Assembly: GCA_002104945.1 (NCBI GenBank)
Contig: MCFH01000070.1
Location: 171,111-235,110, forward strand
From: Piromyces finnis
Taxonomy: Eukaryota > Neocallimastigomycota > Neocallimastigomycetes > Neocallimastigales > Neocallimastigaceae
DNA length: 64,000 nucleotides
Reading direction: 5' to 3'
A program made the position numbers and the translations under genes. Below the pieces are notes generated by a model. It searched no databases and was not told where the DNA came from. It was given only the letters and a program-made list of their open reading frames with translations. Shown piece by piece: positions 38,371-48,890 of this stretch. Each line of letters begins with the position of its first letter. The stretch's first letter is position 1.

Positions 38371-39815
38371 ATGGAAGATAGTAGACAACAGAGACAAGAT
38401 CAACAGTATGATCAGCAATATGATCAATATGAACAACAGAAGTATTCACAAAATTCTGGGCAGTATAATCAACAAAATTATTCTTCTTATGTAAATAATG
38501 GTCAAAGAGTAGATACATCTGAAAATAATAGTGCATATAGCAATTATAATACTGAAAGAACACCAGTTGAAACAAATGTACCGGCACCAGCACCTGTTTC
38601 AGGTTCAAATACAAGTTCAGATTTTTCTTTAAGTAGTAATAGTGGTGGTGATAGCTTAAATGATAAATTATTAGAACCAATTGCTGATAAAAATTCTTTA
38701 ATTATTATTGTATTTGGAGGTGCTATATTGTTATATATTCTTATATCAGCAATAATATATATATCTTCATATATAATAAAAAATAAAGAAGATGATTTAA
38801 CTGAAGATTTTTATAAAGAAATTACTAAGGAAAAGAAAGAAAATAATCAATTCTTTATGGATCCTGCACTTCATAAAAGTCCAGCTATTAAAGCTGCTGA
38901 AGAAAATGAAGAAAAATCATATCGAAAATTTGATAACAAAGATGATTATGACCATATATGGGATAATTTTATAGTAACTGGTAAAAAAGATGATATAGAA
39001 ATTGATGTTAATAAAGGAAATGAATACCCAATAACAACACCTGTAACACCAGTATCTCCAAGTCCATTACAACAATCATTTACAAACGACTCATATAATA
39101 TGACTAGAGTTAGGGGTAATTCAGGTATATATTTTTAAGGTTTTTTAAAATATAAAAATAAAATTATTTATTTGTATTTTCTAACTAATAATATATTAAT
39201 ACAATAATAGATTCTTCAAATACAAGAAATATGGGACATCGTGAGTCAAATTCAACTTCAAGTACTGCTTCAGTATCAAACTTAATACCAAAAAACCAAA
39301 AAATAGCTAATGAAGAATATAATGAAGAAATGATACCATATGTTACTCCACCAGCTCCTGCTCATCATCAATTTCCAAATGGTAGAGCAAGTGGTCCACA
39401 AGTTAAATTTACAATGGATCAAAAATCTTCAAAACCAATTAATATTTCATCACATCATGATAATAGAAACCAATTAACAACACCAAGTCCTCATGGTAGT
39501 AATAATTGCTCACCAAGAAGCCCACAACCAAGAAGCCCACAACCAAGAAGCCCACAACCAAGAAGCCCACAACCAAGAAGCCCACAACCAAGAAGTCCAC
39601 AACCAAGAAGTCCACAACCAAGAAGTCCAAAACCAAGAGGTCCAGAGCACAAAAGCTCAAATGGAAACATGAGATCCTCATCACCACGAGTATATGAGAG
39701 TCAAGGTTCAAATGGAAGCATAAGATTATCACCAAACGTAAGAAACCCAAATCTTGAACATCATGATTCAAATGGAAATATGAGACATCAACAAAATCAA
39801 AGACCAAGATACTAA
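38371..39815 (+). CDS. Single-pass membrane protein with SPQPR pentapeptide repeats, function unknown
   Basis: Two exons (38371-39124 and 39211-39815; donor GTATAT, acceptor TAG) join to 452 aa. The N-terminus is Gln/Tyr/Asp-rich and lacks a signal peptide. One strong hydrophobic helix (about residues 109-136, Ile/Leu-rich) is followed by a charged Lys/Glu/Asp region, so the helix probably acts as a signal anchor. The C-terminal half is Ser/Pro/Asn-rich. It contains seven SPQPR pentapeptides and one SPKPR, which resemble SH3-binding or proline-directed kinase substrates. I do not recognise a family. The architecture resembles fungal membrane sensors or scaffold proteins with disordered cytoplasmic tails, but this is inference. 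Confidence 0.75.
39510..39644 (+). repeat. 15-bp tandem repeat coding for SPQPR
   Basis: About eight head-to-tail 15-bp units within exon 2 of the membrane-protein gene. The first units are nearly identical (AGC serine codon) and the last use AGT. Copy number is likely to vary between strains. Confidence 0.93.
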
Positions 39816-40684
39816 GATGCGAAAATGCAATGACAATGTAAATTTATAGATGTAATTGTTTACGTAACCAAAAAATCCTAAAACACAAATTCAATTTCAT
39901 TTTCATTATAAATTAAACATTTAATCGTATATACATAAATACATATATATTTATTTAGTTGAAATTATTAAATGATTATTATAATATCAATATAATATTT
40001 TAACTAAATATTTTTTTTTCTACGTTATCATTTTAATTATCAAAAATTTTTTAATTATTCTCACAACATAAAATATTTGGAAACAATAGAATAAAAATTT
40101 ATAAGTAGGAAGATATAAATATTAATTTTATATTTAATAAGTTAATATTTTAAAATTGTTTTTCTTTTTTTTTTTTTTTTTGTTTGCTTGGAAAAAAAAA
40201 AAAAAAGATAAAGGGAAAAACTATTTTTAATAATATATAAAAATTAGAAAAATATATATATATATTCTCTAAATTTTTTATATATATTTTATATAATTTA
40301 TATAGAAAAATTTAAAATATAAAATAAAAAAAAAAAAAGAAAGAAAAAATGATAAAAGATGTGTAATTTTTATATATACCATAAAAATCATTTTGTATAG
40401 TAATTCTTTTTTTTATAGTACATTATATTTTTTTTATTAAATTATAAAATTAAAATAAATGAATATATAGATATATTATTAAAAAATAATAATATAAAAT
40501 GAAATAAATAATAATTAAAAATAAGTTTTTTTTTTTGTTAAAATACTTTGACATTTGTTATATCAAAAAATTAAAATATTAAAAAGCAATCTATTACTTT
40601 TTTTTTTTTTTGTTTGAATTAGTATTATAAAATGAATAATCATAATATTACACAAAATTATTATACCATTAAAATATTTTATAG
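39816..40684. other. Convergent intergenic region
   Basis: About 870 bp of A/T-rich DNA with several homopolymers between the membrane-protein gene and duplicated block A. No gene is seen. Confidence 0.55.
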
Positions 40685-42963
40685 AGATAGTACTTTTTTT
40701 TATTATTCGCCTTGTTGTTATATTAATTTAAAAATAAAAGTAATTATGATACATATAAGTGGATTAATGAATAATGATAAAAAAATAATACAAATATATA
40801 CATGAAAGTAAAGTAATTTATAGATTTTTAAAAAAAAAAAACTAGATATTTACTATATAAAATACATTTAATAATAATAATTTAAATATAAAATAATATA
40901 AATAAAATAAAATAAAAATAAAAAAAGATTTATTTTATTAAATCTTTTAAGGCATCTTCAATTGGTTGATATCTTTCGGAATTAAGTTGTTCTAAGAGAC
41001 ATTCAAATGGATCGGTCTTATTACTGAGAACCATTTTTATGATTGCTGGACTGAATCCACTAACTAATGCTACCCCTAATTCATTTTCTTTAACCGGGAT
41101 AGTTCCAGTTCGACTATTGATATTCCAAAAAACTAATCTTGGAATTAAATATCCTTTGCTTTTGAATTTTCTTTTCATTATTGAGAAGAAAGCTTCTCGT
41201 TGACTACGTTGATAGCTGCCAAAATCAACCATTGAATCAAATTCCATATCTGAAAGAATAAGAATGTTAGAAGGAAGTTCTTCTTGAGGTAATTGATTAT
41301 CAACAGCAAAATCTAAAATCAAATTGAAAACAGCTTCCAAATTAGTATTACTACAATAACAATGATTATTAATAATTCTTAATTTATCTTTCAAGGTATT
41401 TGCACCACTGAGATCAACAAGACTAGGACTTGAACTAAAAGTAATATATTTGTCTTTATATCTTCCAGAACTTCTTTCAGCAAAGTATACAGCTAATGAG
41501 AATGCAACTTGCATACAAGTTACTGATGAGTTTGGAGAAGCATTGCAGCACATACTACCGGAACTATCAGCAACACAAATAGTGTTTCCATTTCCATTTA
41601 CATAATCCGGTAATCCTTTCCATAGTTCTTCCAAAGTATCATCTACGTTGTTAGATGAACCATACTTATTTACAATGTCATGAGGGAATAAGACTTGAGA
41701 ATTAATTTTAGTTTCACCCTTTTTCAACTTTTCGAGGAATTCTTTTCTTCTTATAGTATCGTTTTTGAGGAAAGCCTTATTATAAATGAGATTTGCTCTT
41801 GAAGGAACAGCAGAATAATTGATTTCACTCCATTTCTTTGCGCTCATTGAAACTTCCACTACCTTTAAGAATGATCTCATTTGAGAAAGCATCTTTCTAT
41901 ATTTCTTATCATTATATTTAAATTCATTAATTAGTAATCTTGCCAATTGTCTAGTTGTTTTTGAAGAGGTATTTATGGAAGGCATCCATTTAGCGCAAAG
42001 TGAAATAGGTTTGTTTTCACTCATATTCTTTTTATCTTCTTCGAGTTGATCCTTGATAACTTTGAAAACTTCAGATTTTAATTGACCTTTTAATAAAGCA
42101 AATAAATCATCCCAACGACCATATTCAGGAATCAAACTTAATAAAGCACGAACAATTTCTGGATGATTTTTTTCTAAATAATCTAAACAAATTCTGAAAA
42201 GTCTTCTTTCACCAACACCGCTTCTACAATCTCTAGCATAAAACAACCATTTAACAGCTAACATATTTTCTTCATTAAAAGCCTTAATATATTTTTCTAT
42301 GATTTGACTTTCATCCATATTTCTCATGGAAGAGATAGCAAAATTAATATCCAATAAATCTTTTCCAGAAGTTTTGTAACCAATAGCACCATTTTCGGTG
42401 TATGAAAGATTATTATTATCGATAGTAGCGATAGTAGCCATCATTTTAATTATTTTCAAAAATCAAAATTAAAATCAAAATTAAAATCGAAATATAAATC
42501 AAAATCAAAATCAAAATCAAAATAGGATTAACAAAATGATTTTTTTTTTTATTTTAAGTTATATTAGAATATAAAATTTATTTGATTTCTTTTTATTTAA
42601 AATGAAACCAAAAATTATTTGAATAATTTTAAAATAATTAAAACCTTTTTAAAAGTGATAAAAAATATAAGAAAGAATTGTTTTTTTATTGTTTATTTAT
42701 AATAAAATATAAATAAGCAAATAAACTAATAATTTGATGTATTTTAAAATATTTTGAAAGAAATTTTCATTATTTATATACTTTTTTTTTTCTTAGCTAT
42801 AATGTAATAATTATTATAATTAGAAAATGTGTAATATACATTTAAAGTTTTTTTTTTTGATAAAAAATTATAAAATGATCAAGTATAAAATTTTTTTAAA
42901 AATTTTTTTGCTTAACCATATAAATGTAGTAAAACCAAAAAAAAAATTATGTATGTACCACGT
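40685..42963 (-). repeat. Segmental duplication block A (direct repeat of 50252-52530)
   Basis: 2.28-kb block carrying the DUF2828 gene with about 245 bp of 3' flank and 500 bp of 5' flank. It is almost identical to block B 9.56 kb downstream. Differences I saw lie outside the coding region: an AAT unit and a T/A change near 40840-40875, A-run lengths, and an A/G near 42930. Confidence 0.95.
40930..42459 (-). CDS. DUF2828-type VWA protein, copy A
   Basis: 509 aa in one uninterrupted exon. The N-terminal half has the DUF2828 hallmark LFYARDCRSGVGERRLFRICLDYLEKNHPE followed by IPEYGRWDDLFAL. The C-terminal half is a von Willebrand A-like domain with an intact-looking MIDAS: D-S-S-G-S at residues 298-302, a Thr in the SNTNLEAVF loop and an Asp in ILILSDMEFD. 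The architecture resembles Ro/TROVE-type RNA-binding proteins, which also pair a helical domain with VWA, but RNA binding here is inference. The role of DUF2828 proteins is not established. Unlike most genes here it is intronless and free of Asn runs, which could reflect transfer or retroposition. An AAAATC-type hexamer repeat sits just upstream of the start (42465-42525). Confidence 0.85.
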   Translation of the reverse strand: MKIIKMMATIATIDNNNLSYTENGAIGYKTSGKDLLDINFAISSMRNMDESQIIEKYIKAFNEENMLAVKWLFYARDCRSGVGERRLFRICLDYLEKNHPEIVRALLSLIPEYGRWDDLFALLKGQLKSEVFKVIKDQLEEDKKNMSENKPISLCAKWMPSINTSSKTTRQLARLLINEFKYNDKKYRKMLSQMRSFLKVVEVSMSAKKWSEINYSAVPSRANLIYNKAFLKNDTIRRKEFLEKLKKGETKINSQVLFPHDIVNKYGSSNNVDDTLEELWKGLPDYVNGNGNTICVADSSGSMCCNASPNSSVTCMQVAFSLAVYFAERSSGRYKDKYITFSSSPSLVDLSGANTLKDKLRIINNHCYCSNTNLEAVFNLILDFAVDNQLPQEELPSNILILSDMEFDSMVDFGSYQRSQREAFFSIMKRKFKSKGYLIPRLVFWNINSRTGTIPVKENELGVALVSGFSPAIIKMVLSNKTDPFECLLEQLNSERYQPIEDALKDLIK

Positions 42964-43757
42964 TTTTATACTTTTTATTGTATATAATAATTAATATATC
43001 GATTATGTTATTATAAAGAAACATATATAATAAAATATAAATTAATGATAAAAGAAAACCAACTATGTTAGAAAAAAAAAATAGAATGATTAAATTTAAC
43101 AAATTGATTATATAAAGGGTTAGAAATATAGGAATTAAAATATTTTTTTTAGAATATTTAATTTTTTTACAGTCTCTAAGAATAATTGTGTAAGATACCA
43201 CTACAATTTATAGTTTTAAATTTTGTGTCTTTTTATTAGCTATTTTAAAGATACTATTTTAAATAAATATCCATTTAGGAAAAACAATAATTAATTATAT
43301 ATTTATTAAAACTATTTGACTTATTTGTTTTTACACTTTTTTATTTATATATTTTTTAAAAGAGAGTGAATATATATAAATATATTATAATTATACGATA
43401 ATAAAATAGAATTTAATAATAATATTGAATAAATAAATAATTAAATGATTTAAAGTAAAAACTTGGTTACGTTATATATTTTTTTGAAACATTAAATTTG
43501 ATAACATTAGTCAATAACAATAAAAATAATAATAATAAGTGTTTCAAAAATTACTAAAATTGAAATATTTGAGGAATTACTTTTTTTTTTATTCTATTAT
43601 AATAAATACTTTTTGGTATAAATTGTAAATCAACATATAATTATTATTTATAAAAATTCTTGATTGACTTTATCATTAAAATATTTTCAATGGAAATTTG
43701 GATATTGTTTATTATGAAAGAAATTTTATGATTTGTTTTAAATTTTATTTATTTATA
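42964..43757. other. Intergenic, no gene seen
   Basis: AT-rich spacer between block A and the old LINE remnant. The small open frame on the minus strand at 42947-43201 is Ile/Leu/Phe-rich and not supported. Confidence 0.5.
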
Positions 43758-44112
43758 TTTTTTTAACAATTGCAATTAAAATATAATATATGTATTATAA
43801 AAATAGCTTGAGAGTTAAAAAAAGAAATAAAATAAATTTAATTAAACACAAATAAATAAAAATGAATACATTATATTTGCATTCTAGTCATTAAATAATT
43901 AAAGTAAGGCTATTATTATACAGAAATATAAATTGTATTTAACTTCCAATGGAACTCAGATTCAAAGATCAAAAATTTACCAGGAAACAAAATCAGAATA
44001 TTCATTAGTTGTACTGGTTTTACTTGCTTGTCTTATAGTTTTTTCGGTATTGACGTTCTTAATTGTTGTTTTAAACTTTCTGAGCATTGATTATTATTAG
44101 CAGATAGCATAA

Positions 44113-44115
<3 letters not shown>
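43758..44115 (-). mobile_element. Old, decayed LINE copy (3' part), interrupted by the full-length LINE
   Basis: Diverged copy of the LINE 3' end. A short T run with AAC (about 43758) is followed by a 3' UTR resembling 44164-44402, then the coding end (43990-44115), which matches 44420-44535 with many substitutions. It stops abruptly at the poly-T of the intact LINE at 44116. Its continuation appears on the other side of that LINE at about 49796-49905. Confidence 0.85.
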
Positions 44116-44166
<51 letters not shown>

Positions 44167-44402
44167 GGCATCAAATATTTTAAACTTTATTATTAATTTA
44201 ATTAAAATTATAATACATGTAATATAAAAATTAAAATAAAATAAAAATAAAAAAAAATATGTTTAAATAAACACAAATGAATAAAAATTGGGTATAATGT
44301 ATTCTAGTAATTTTAATTAAAGTAAGAAAGCCACTATCATACTAAAGTATAATAATTGTATTTGACTTCCAATGGGACACCGAGTCAAAGACCAAAATTT
44401 TA

Positions 44403-47400
44403 TCATGGGACAAAATTATGATCTCCATTGGTTGCGCTGGCCCTCCTGGCCTGTCTTACTGTTTTTTCAGCATTGACGCTCTTGGATGTTGCTTCAAACC
44501 TTTTGAACATTGACCATTGCTGGCCAATAGCAAAAGGCATGATTTTGGTTAGAAGTTCCGCGGTTACCGTCAAGAATGGTGTTCCTTCATTAGTACCAGA
44601 TTGAATCTGACGCTTACAAAGTTCTTTCCATTCCCTTGAATTGTAATTAATATTGTTAAAACTTCTTCCCCCAAGAAGGAATTTAAATATTTTACTGCAC
44701 ACACTAGAATAATCATACACATTAATATTCACCGGATTATTAGAACTATTACTATCATTAACTAAATTACTATCTAAATTAGAATTATTATCTTCACTAT
44801 TGTTATCATTACTAATATTATTATTTCTATTACTACTATTGTAATTATTACTATTGTTATTATTACTATTGTTACTATTACTATTACTGTTATTGCTATC
44901 TCTACTGATATTAACATTTTTATTATTATTGATAGGACTATTGGAATTACGTTGACTGAAAAAATTTAATAGCTGGACTATGGAATCATAATGTTTAATA
45001 CGGATATCTCTAAATGTTGGACAATCTAATAACCAATGTTTAATACTTTGAACACCACACTTGCAACATGGACAGTAGTTAGGACAAACTGGATCAACAA
45101 ATTTAGCAGCTTTGGCAACTCTAGCATCCAACTTGTATCCGCTTCTTGCTTTCAATAGCCAGTAGAAGCCATAGGCAAACTCTGGGTACTCATAACATAA
45201 TTTAATAAAATCTTTAGTTTCAATAAATTTATTATCATCATAATATTGCGCTTTGATTGAATTCCCTTTGAGATCTTTCCAATAAAAGTTTTTAATTGCT
45301 TTAACATCTCCATGCTTCTTTAGTTTTTTATCAAGTGTCCTACTTGATTTGCACCACGTGTATTTTCTAAATTTAGGAATGTAATTGACAAGGTGTGAGA
45401 TAATACAATTTGAGTTTTTCCATTTGTTAAAACATCTAACCTGAGCTAATGCACATTTGGCTGATAATGGAGGAATATTCAAATCTTTTGAAATAGAGTA
45501 TAAAGAAATAAACGATACAGCTTTATGAACTCCGGCAATCCATCGTATTCCTTTGTTAACATGCTTCTGAGCAATCCTAGACCTGGCTTTGTTGGATCCA
45601 AGTAATGGTGCAAAGTATGAAACTCTGCTAATCACTTGTGAGTTAAGTACTAGCTTTTTGAAAGGAATAGGAATATTAGGATTTCTTAAGAATTTACTGA
45701 CTGAGAAAAGCCCTTTCAAAACCTTGTTATTAAGAGCTTTAATTACTGGTTTAAGGGACAGATTCTTATCAAATGGAACACCAAGATAAGTATAACAATC
45801 AGTAGTTGGAATGGGTTGTCCTGCTAAGTAAAATGTTGGATCTCTCTTGTTCTGATTTTCTATTGATTCAGGACGAATCACCATCGTTGAACATTTCTGG
45901 ATACCAAATTCCATTTCATTATACAAGGCCCTTTCATTAACTCTTCTAAGCATCTTTTTTAAGTATCCTCTTGTTGGAGCACAAATAACTATATCATCTG
46001 CAAAAAGTCCACCACAGCATCGAGTGTCACCTAAACTGACTCCTAGATCTTCACACTCTTTAAATATATCATTAATAAAGAGATTAAAGAGAATAGGAGA
46101 AAGTGGGCAACCTTGACGGACTCCTTTCTTCACATCAAAAGATTTCGAGAATTGTCCATCTAATTTGACATTAGCCTTAGATGTTAAATATAAATTTTTG
46201 ATAAATTGTAAACTCTTACCTCGGATTCCTAAACAATCTAATTTATGGAGAATATTACCGATTGGGACTGAATCGTATGCTTTCCTGAGATCTAAAAAGG
46301 CCAAATATGTCTCTTTATTATCTAATTGACGTCTACGGCATATTTCTTGGATTGAAATGAAAAGACTGATACTTTCTTCCTTTTTTCGAAAACCAAATTG
46401 TTCAGGTCTAATGAAATTATTCTTTAAACCATATTCTGAAATTCTAGTGGTGACAATTTTGGAAATCAACTTAATACCATTATTGATAAGTGATATACCT
46501 CGATAGTTATCACAATCTGTCAAATCTCCCTTCTTAGGAATGGAAACAATACTGGATTCATTCCATGAGTTGGGGAAATCTCCATCCCAAATACGGTTGA
46601 ATAATTTAAGAATAAAATTTAAACCATGAGCATCATTATCTGAAGTAGTATTACCAGAAGAATTATTATCTGTAGCATTATTAGAATCATTACTTGATGG
46701 AACTAATGCTTTGTAAAATTCAATTGGAATACCATCCGGACCTGATGCTTTATAATTTGGAGTAGTGAGGATAGCTGACTTGACTTCATCAATACTAATA
46801 TCTTGGTTGATATCCCACTCATCAAGCATAGGAAGTGAAAAACGTTTATTCGTTGGTTCTTCATACCAATGCTCCAAATCAAGACTTACACCACTTGGGT
46901 CTGATGCAAGATTTTCGAAATGATCATGCCACACATCTAGTTGTTCTTCCGTAGCAACAACTAATTCTCCATTTTTATTTTTAATTGGTTGAGCAATAAA
47001 GAAAGAATCTTTTCCAATTTTTGCAGTTTTCTTGATCCATTTCCAGGCCTTCTTAGGATTATGACTCTTCATATACTCACATCCTGTTTTAATCCAATGA
47101 AGATATTCTTGTTTCCTAAATTCATTACATCTTTTGTGGATGTAATCAATGAGCTTACGGTAGATTTTAATTCTTTTAATAAATTCATCTATATCATAAA
47201 TTCTTTCTTTTTTAAATCTCTTATACAACTTCATTTTGATTTTTTGAAGATTAAAAATTTGTTGTGAAATATGAAATGAAGACTTTATAACATTATTTGC
47301 TGAGGTAATACTGAGCTCGTCTGCAATTGAAAAAGCAGTTGAAGTAAATTCTTTGGAAAGTTCATCTGTAGAAACATTAGGATCGTTGAATATTGCTGAA

Positions 47401-48890
47401 AGAATTTGGAATTTATTATGACTAAGAATAGATTCCTTTTCCTCAATACATTTTAATCTATTCCATTTCAGAATTTTCTTAGGAACGTTAAAGTCATTAG
47501 AAAAATCTTCCATAGGAATAATTTTACCATTAATAAGAAGTGGCTTATGGTCTGATACTGGATAAAAATTATTTATAAATGATCCTGAGTGAATAAGATC
47601 TTTCATCTTCGAATTGATAAGAGCATGGTCAATGTCGGAAGATTGATCACCTCGAGTCCAAGAGATAGTAGACCCTCTAAGCGGAAGAATTTCCCAATCT
47701 CCTAATCCATTAGTTGATAACCAGTTGGATAATTTTACTTTAGACATATTAAAATCACCAACAAGAATCGATGGATGGGATGAATGAGTTTGTAACCACA
47801 AGCGAACTTCTAACTTTGCATGATCAACATAGATGTTGTGATGACTATGAGGCATATAAACATTTCCAATCGAGCATTTGAATCTATTCCAGAGACTAAA
47901 AGTATAAATAGAAATAATATACTTTCCAGAGAAGTTTTCAAGTGAGGCTTGACACGAATTGTGAAAACCTAAATATAAACCTCTCATTCCAGGAACTGAT
48001 TCGTCAGCTTTCTTGAAAAAGTGTCTATAGTTTCGCAAAGTAACACGACAAGGATAATCTGTATTCGATCCAGAACCATTACCAGTTTCTTGGAAACATA
48101 AGAATAATGGTTTGAAAATAGCTGTGAAATAGCTAATACTATCTCTCTTTTCATGATTCCACCCATTGGTGTTCCAACTAAGACAAAAAGAAAAGTTATC
48201 AGGCTTGTTGGATGAGGAAGAATCGTTGCTATTATTATTATTATCAAGGTCATCATTATTAATGGATGATGCATCAGAGGAATAAGTAGAACTATTACTA
48301 GATGGCTGTGAAACTGAAGAACTATCAACTATTGAACTGTTAGCAGAGTTGATAGAGCTATTAGAATTAATTGTTGAATGTTGAGATTGAAATTGTGTTT
48401 GCTGTAGATCTGGAATATTTTCATGATTGGAAACTTGTTGAAGATCTTGTTGAAGATCGGATTGTTGATGAGATTGTTGAACTGATTGTTGAAATGATTG
48501 TTGAATAGAATGTTGATGTTTATTAGAAACTAAAATTTTACGTTTGAGAGTGGAAAAAGTGTATTTGTGATTCCTTCTACTACGAGCTGAAAAGGAAATT
48601 GAGGTAACTGAAAGTTTCTTCTTTAACATGTGTAAGATTTTAATACAATCTTTTGATGAACCATGAACCTTGACTAAGAAAAAGTGATCATTGAAAGTTT
48701 GAAAATATTTAACACTAATAACTGAATTAAATTTATCTTCTAGAATAACCTCGAGTTTTTCCCATAGCATATTTACTGACCATGATCGAATACCACGGAT
48801 AAAGAAGGAGCGAATATCATCTAAGGGGATACCATAAGACCGGGTACCACGTCTGATATAATTCTTATCTTTAATATAAAGGACTGACAT
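44403..48890 (-). CDS. LINE ORF: endonuclease / reverse transcriptase / zinc finger protein
   Basis: 1495 aa without a stop. An N-terminal basic region of about 120 aa, possibly RRM-like, is followed by Gln-rich and Ser/Asn-rich linkers. An apurinic-type endonuclease domain (about residues 230-460) shows LSWNTNGWN, a Glu in FLCFQETG, VGDFNMS, and SDIDHALI...SDHKPLLI at its end. The reverse transcriptase (about 690-1040) shows YKASGPDGIPIEFYKAL, SIVSIPKKGD, FLDLRKAYDSV, GVRQGCPLSP and the catalytic FADD near residue 961. A C-terminal Cys/His knuckle (CPCCKCG..SIKHWLLDC, about 1265-1285) resembles zf-RVT. An Asn/Ser-rich spacer of variable length precedes the last 120 aa. No RNase H domain is evident. 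All catalytic motifs seen are intact, so the protein may be functional in cis and may serve the SINE in trans. Confidence 0.94.
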   Translation of the reverse strand: MSVLYIKDKNYIRRGTRSYGIPLDDIRSFFIRGIRSWSVNMLWEKLEVILEDKFNSVISVKYFQTFNDHFFLVKVHGSSKDCIKILHMLKKKLSVTSISFSARSRRNHKYTFSTLKRKILVSNKHQHSIQQSFQQSVQQSHQQSDLQQDLQQVSNHENIPDLQQTQFQSQHSTINSNSSINSANSSIVDSSSVSQPSSNSSTYSSDASSINNDDLDNNNNSNDSSSSNKPDNFSFCLSWNTNGWNHEKRDSISYFTAIFKPLFLCFQETGNGSGSNTDYPCRVTLRNYRHFFKKADESVPGMRGLYLGFHNSCQASLENFSGKYIISIYTFSLWNRFKCSIGNVYMPHSHHNIYVDHAKLEVRLWLQTHSSHPSILVGDFNMSKVKLSNWLSTNGLGDWEILPLRGSTISWTRGDQSSDIDHALINSKMKDLIHSGSFINNFYPVSDHKPLLINGKIIPMEDFSNDFNVPKKILKWNRLKCIEEKESILSHNKFQILSAIFNDPNVSTDELSKEFTSTAFSIADELSITSANNVIKSSFHISQQIFNLQKIKMKLYKRFKKERIYDIDEFIKRIKIYRKLIDYIHKRCNEFRKQEYLHWIKTGCEYMKSHNPKKAWKWIKKTAKIGKDSFFIAQPIKNKNGELVVATEEQLDVWHDHFENLASDPSGVSLDLEHWYEEPTNKRFSLPMLDEWDINQDISIDEVKSAILTTPNYKASGPDGIPIEFYKALVPSSNDSNNATDNNSSGNTTSDNDAHGLNFILKLFNRIWDGDFPNSWNESSIVSIPKKGDLTDCDNYRGISLINNGIKLISKIVTTRISEYGLKNNFIRPEQFGFRKKEESISLFISIQEICRRRQLDNKETYLAFLDLRKAYDSVPIGNILHKLDCLGIRGKSLQFIKNLYLTSKANVKLDGQFSKSFDVKKGVRQGCPLSPILFNLFINDIFKECEDLGVSLGDTRCCGGLFADDIVICAPTRGYLKKMLRRVNERALYNEMEFGIQKCSTMVIRPESIENQNKRDPTFYLAGQPIPTTDCYTYLGVPFDKNLSLKPVIKALNNKVLKGLFSVSKFLRNPNIPIPFKKLVLNSQVISRVSYFAPLLGSNKARSRIAQKHVNKGIRWIAGVHKAVSFISLYSISKDLNIPPLSAKCALAQVRCFNKWKNSNCIISHLVNYIPKFRKYTWCKSSRTLDKKLKKHGDVKAIKNFYWKDLKGNSIKAQYYDDNKFIETKDFIKLCYEYPEFAYGFYWLLKARSGYKLDARVAKAAKFVDPVCPNYCPCCKCGVQSIKHWLLDCPTFRDIRIKHYDSIVQLLNFFSQRNSNSPINNNKNVNISRDSNNSNSNSNNSNNNNSNNYNSSNRNNNISNDNNSEDNNSNLDSNLVNDSNSSNNPVNINVYDYSSVCSKIFKFLLGGRSFNNINYNSREWKELCKRQIQSGTNEGTPFLTVTAELLTKIMPFAIGQQWSMFKRFEATSKSVNAEKTVRQARRASATNGDHNFVP

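Noticed and set aside
39510-39644. CRISPR-like array
   Set aside because: Contiguous 15-bp units without spacers, in a coding frame; a protein repeat.
42947-43201. 84-codon Ile/Leu/Phe-rich open frame
   Set aside because: Composition is that expected from AT-rich DNA. It overlaps the edge of duplicated block A and is not preserved in block B.
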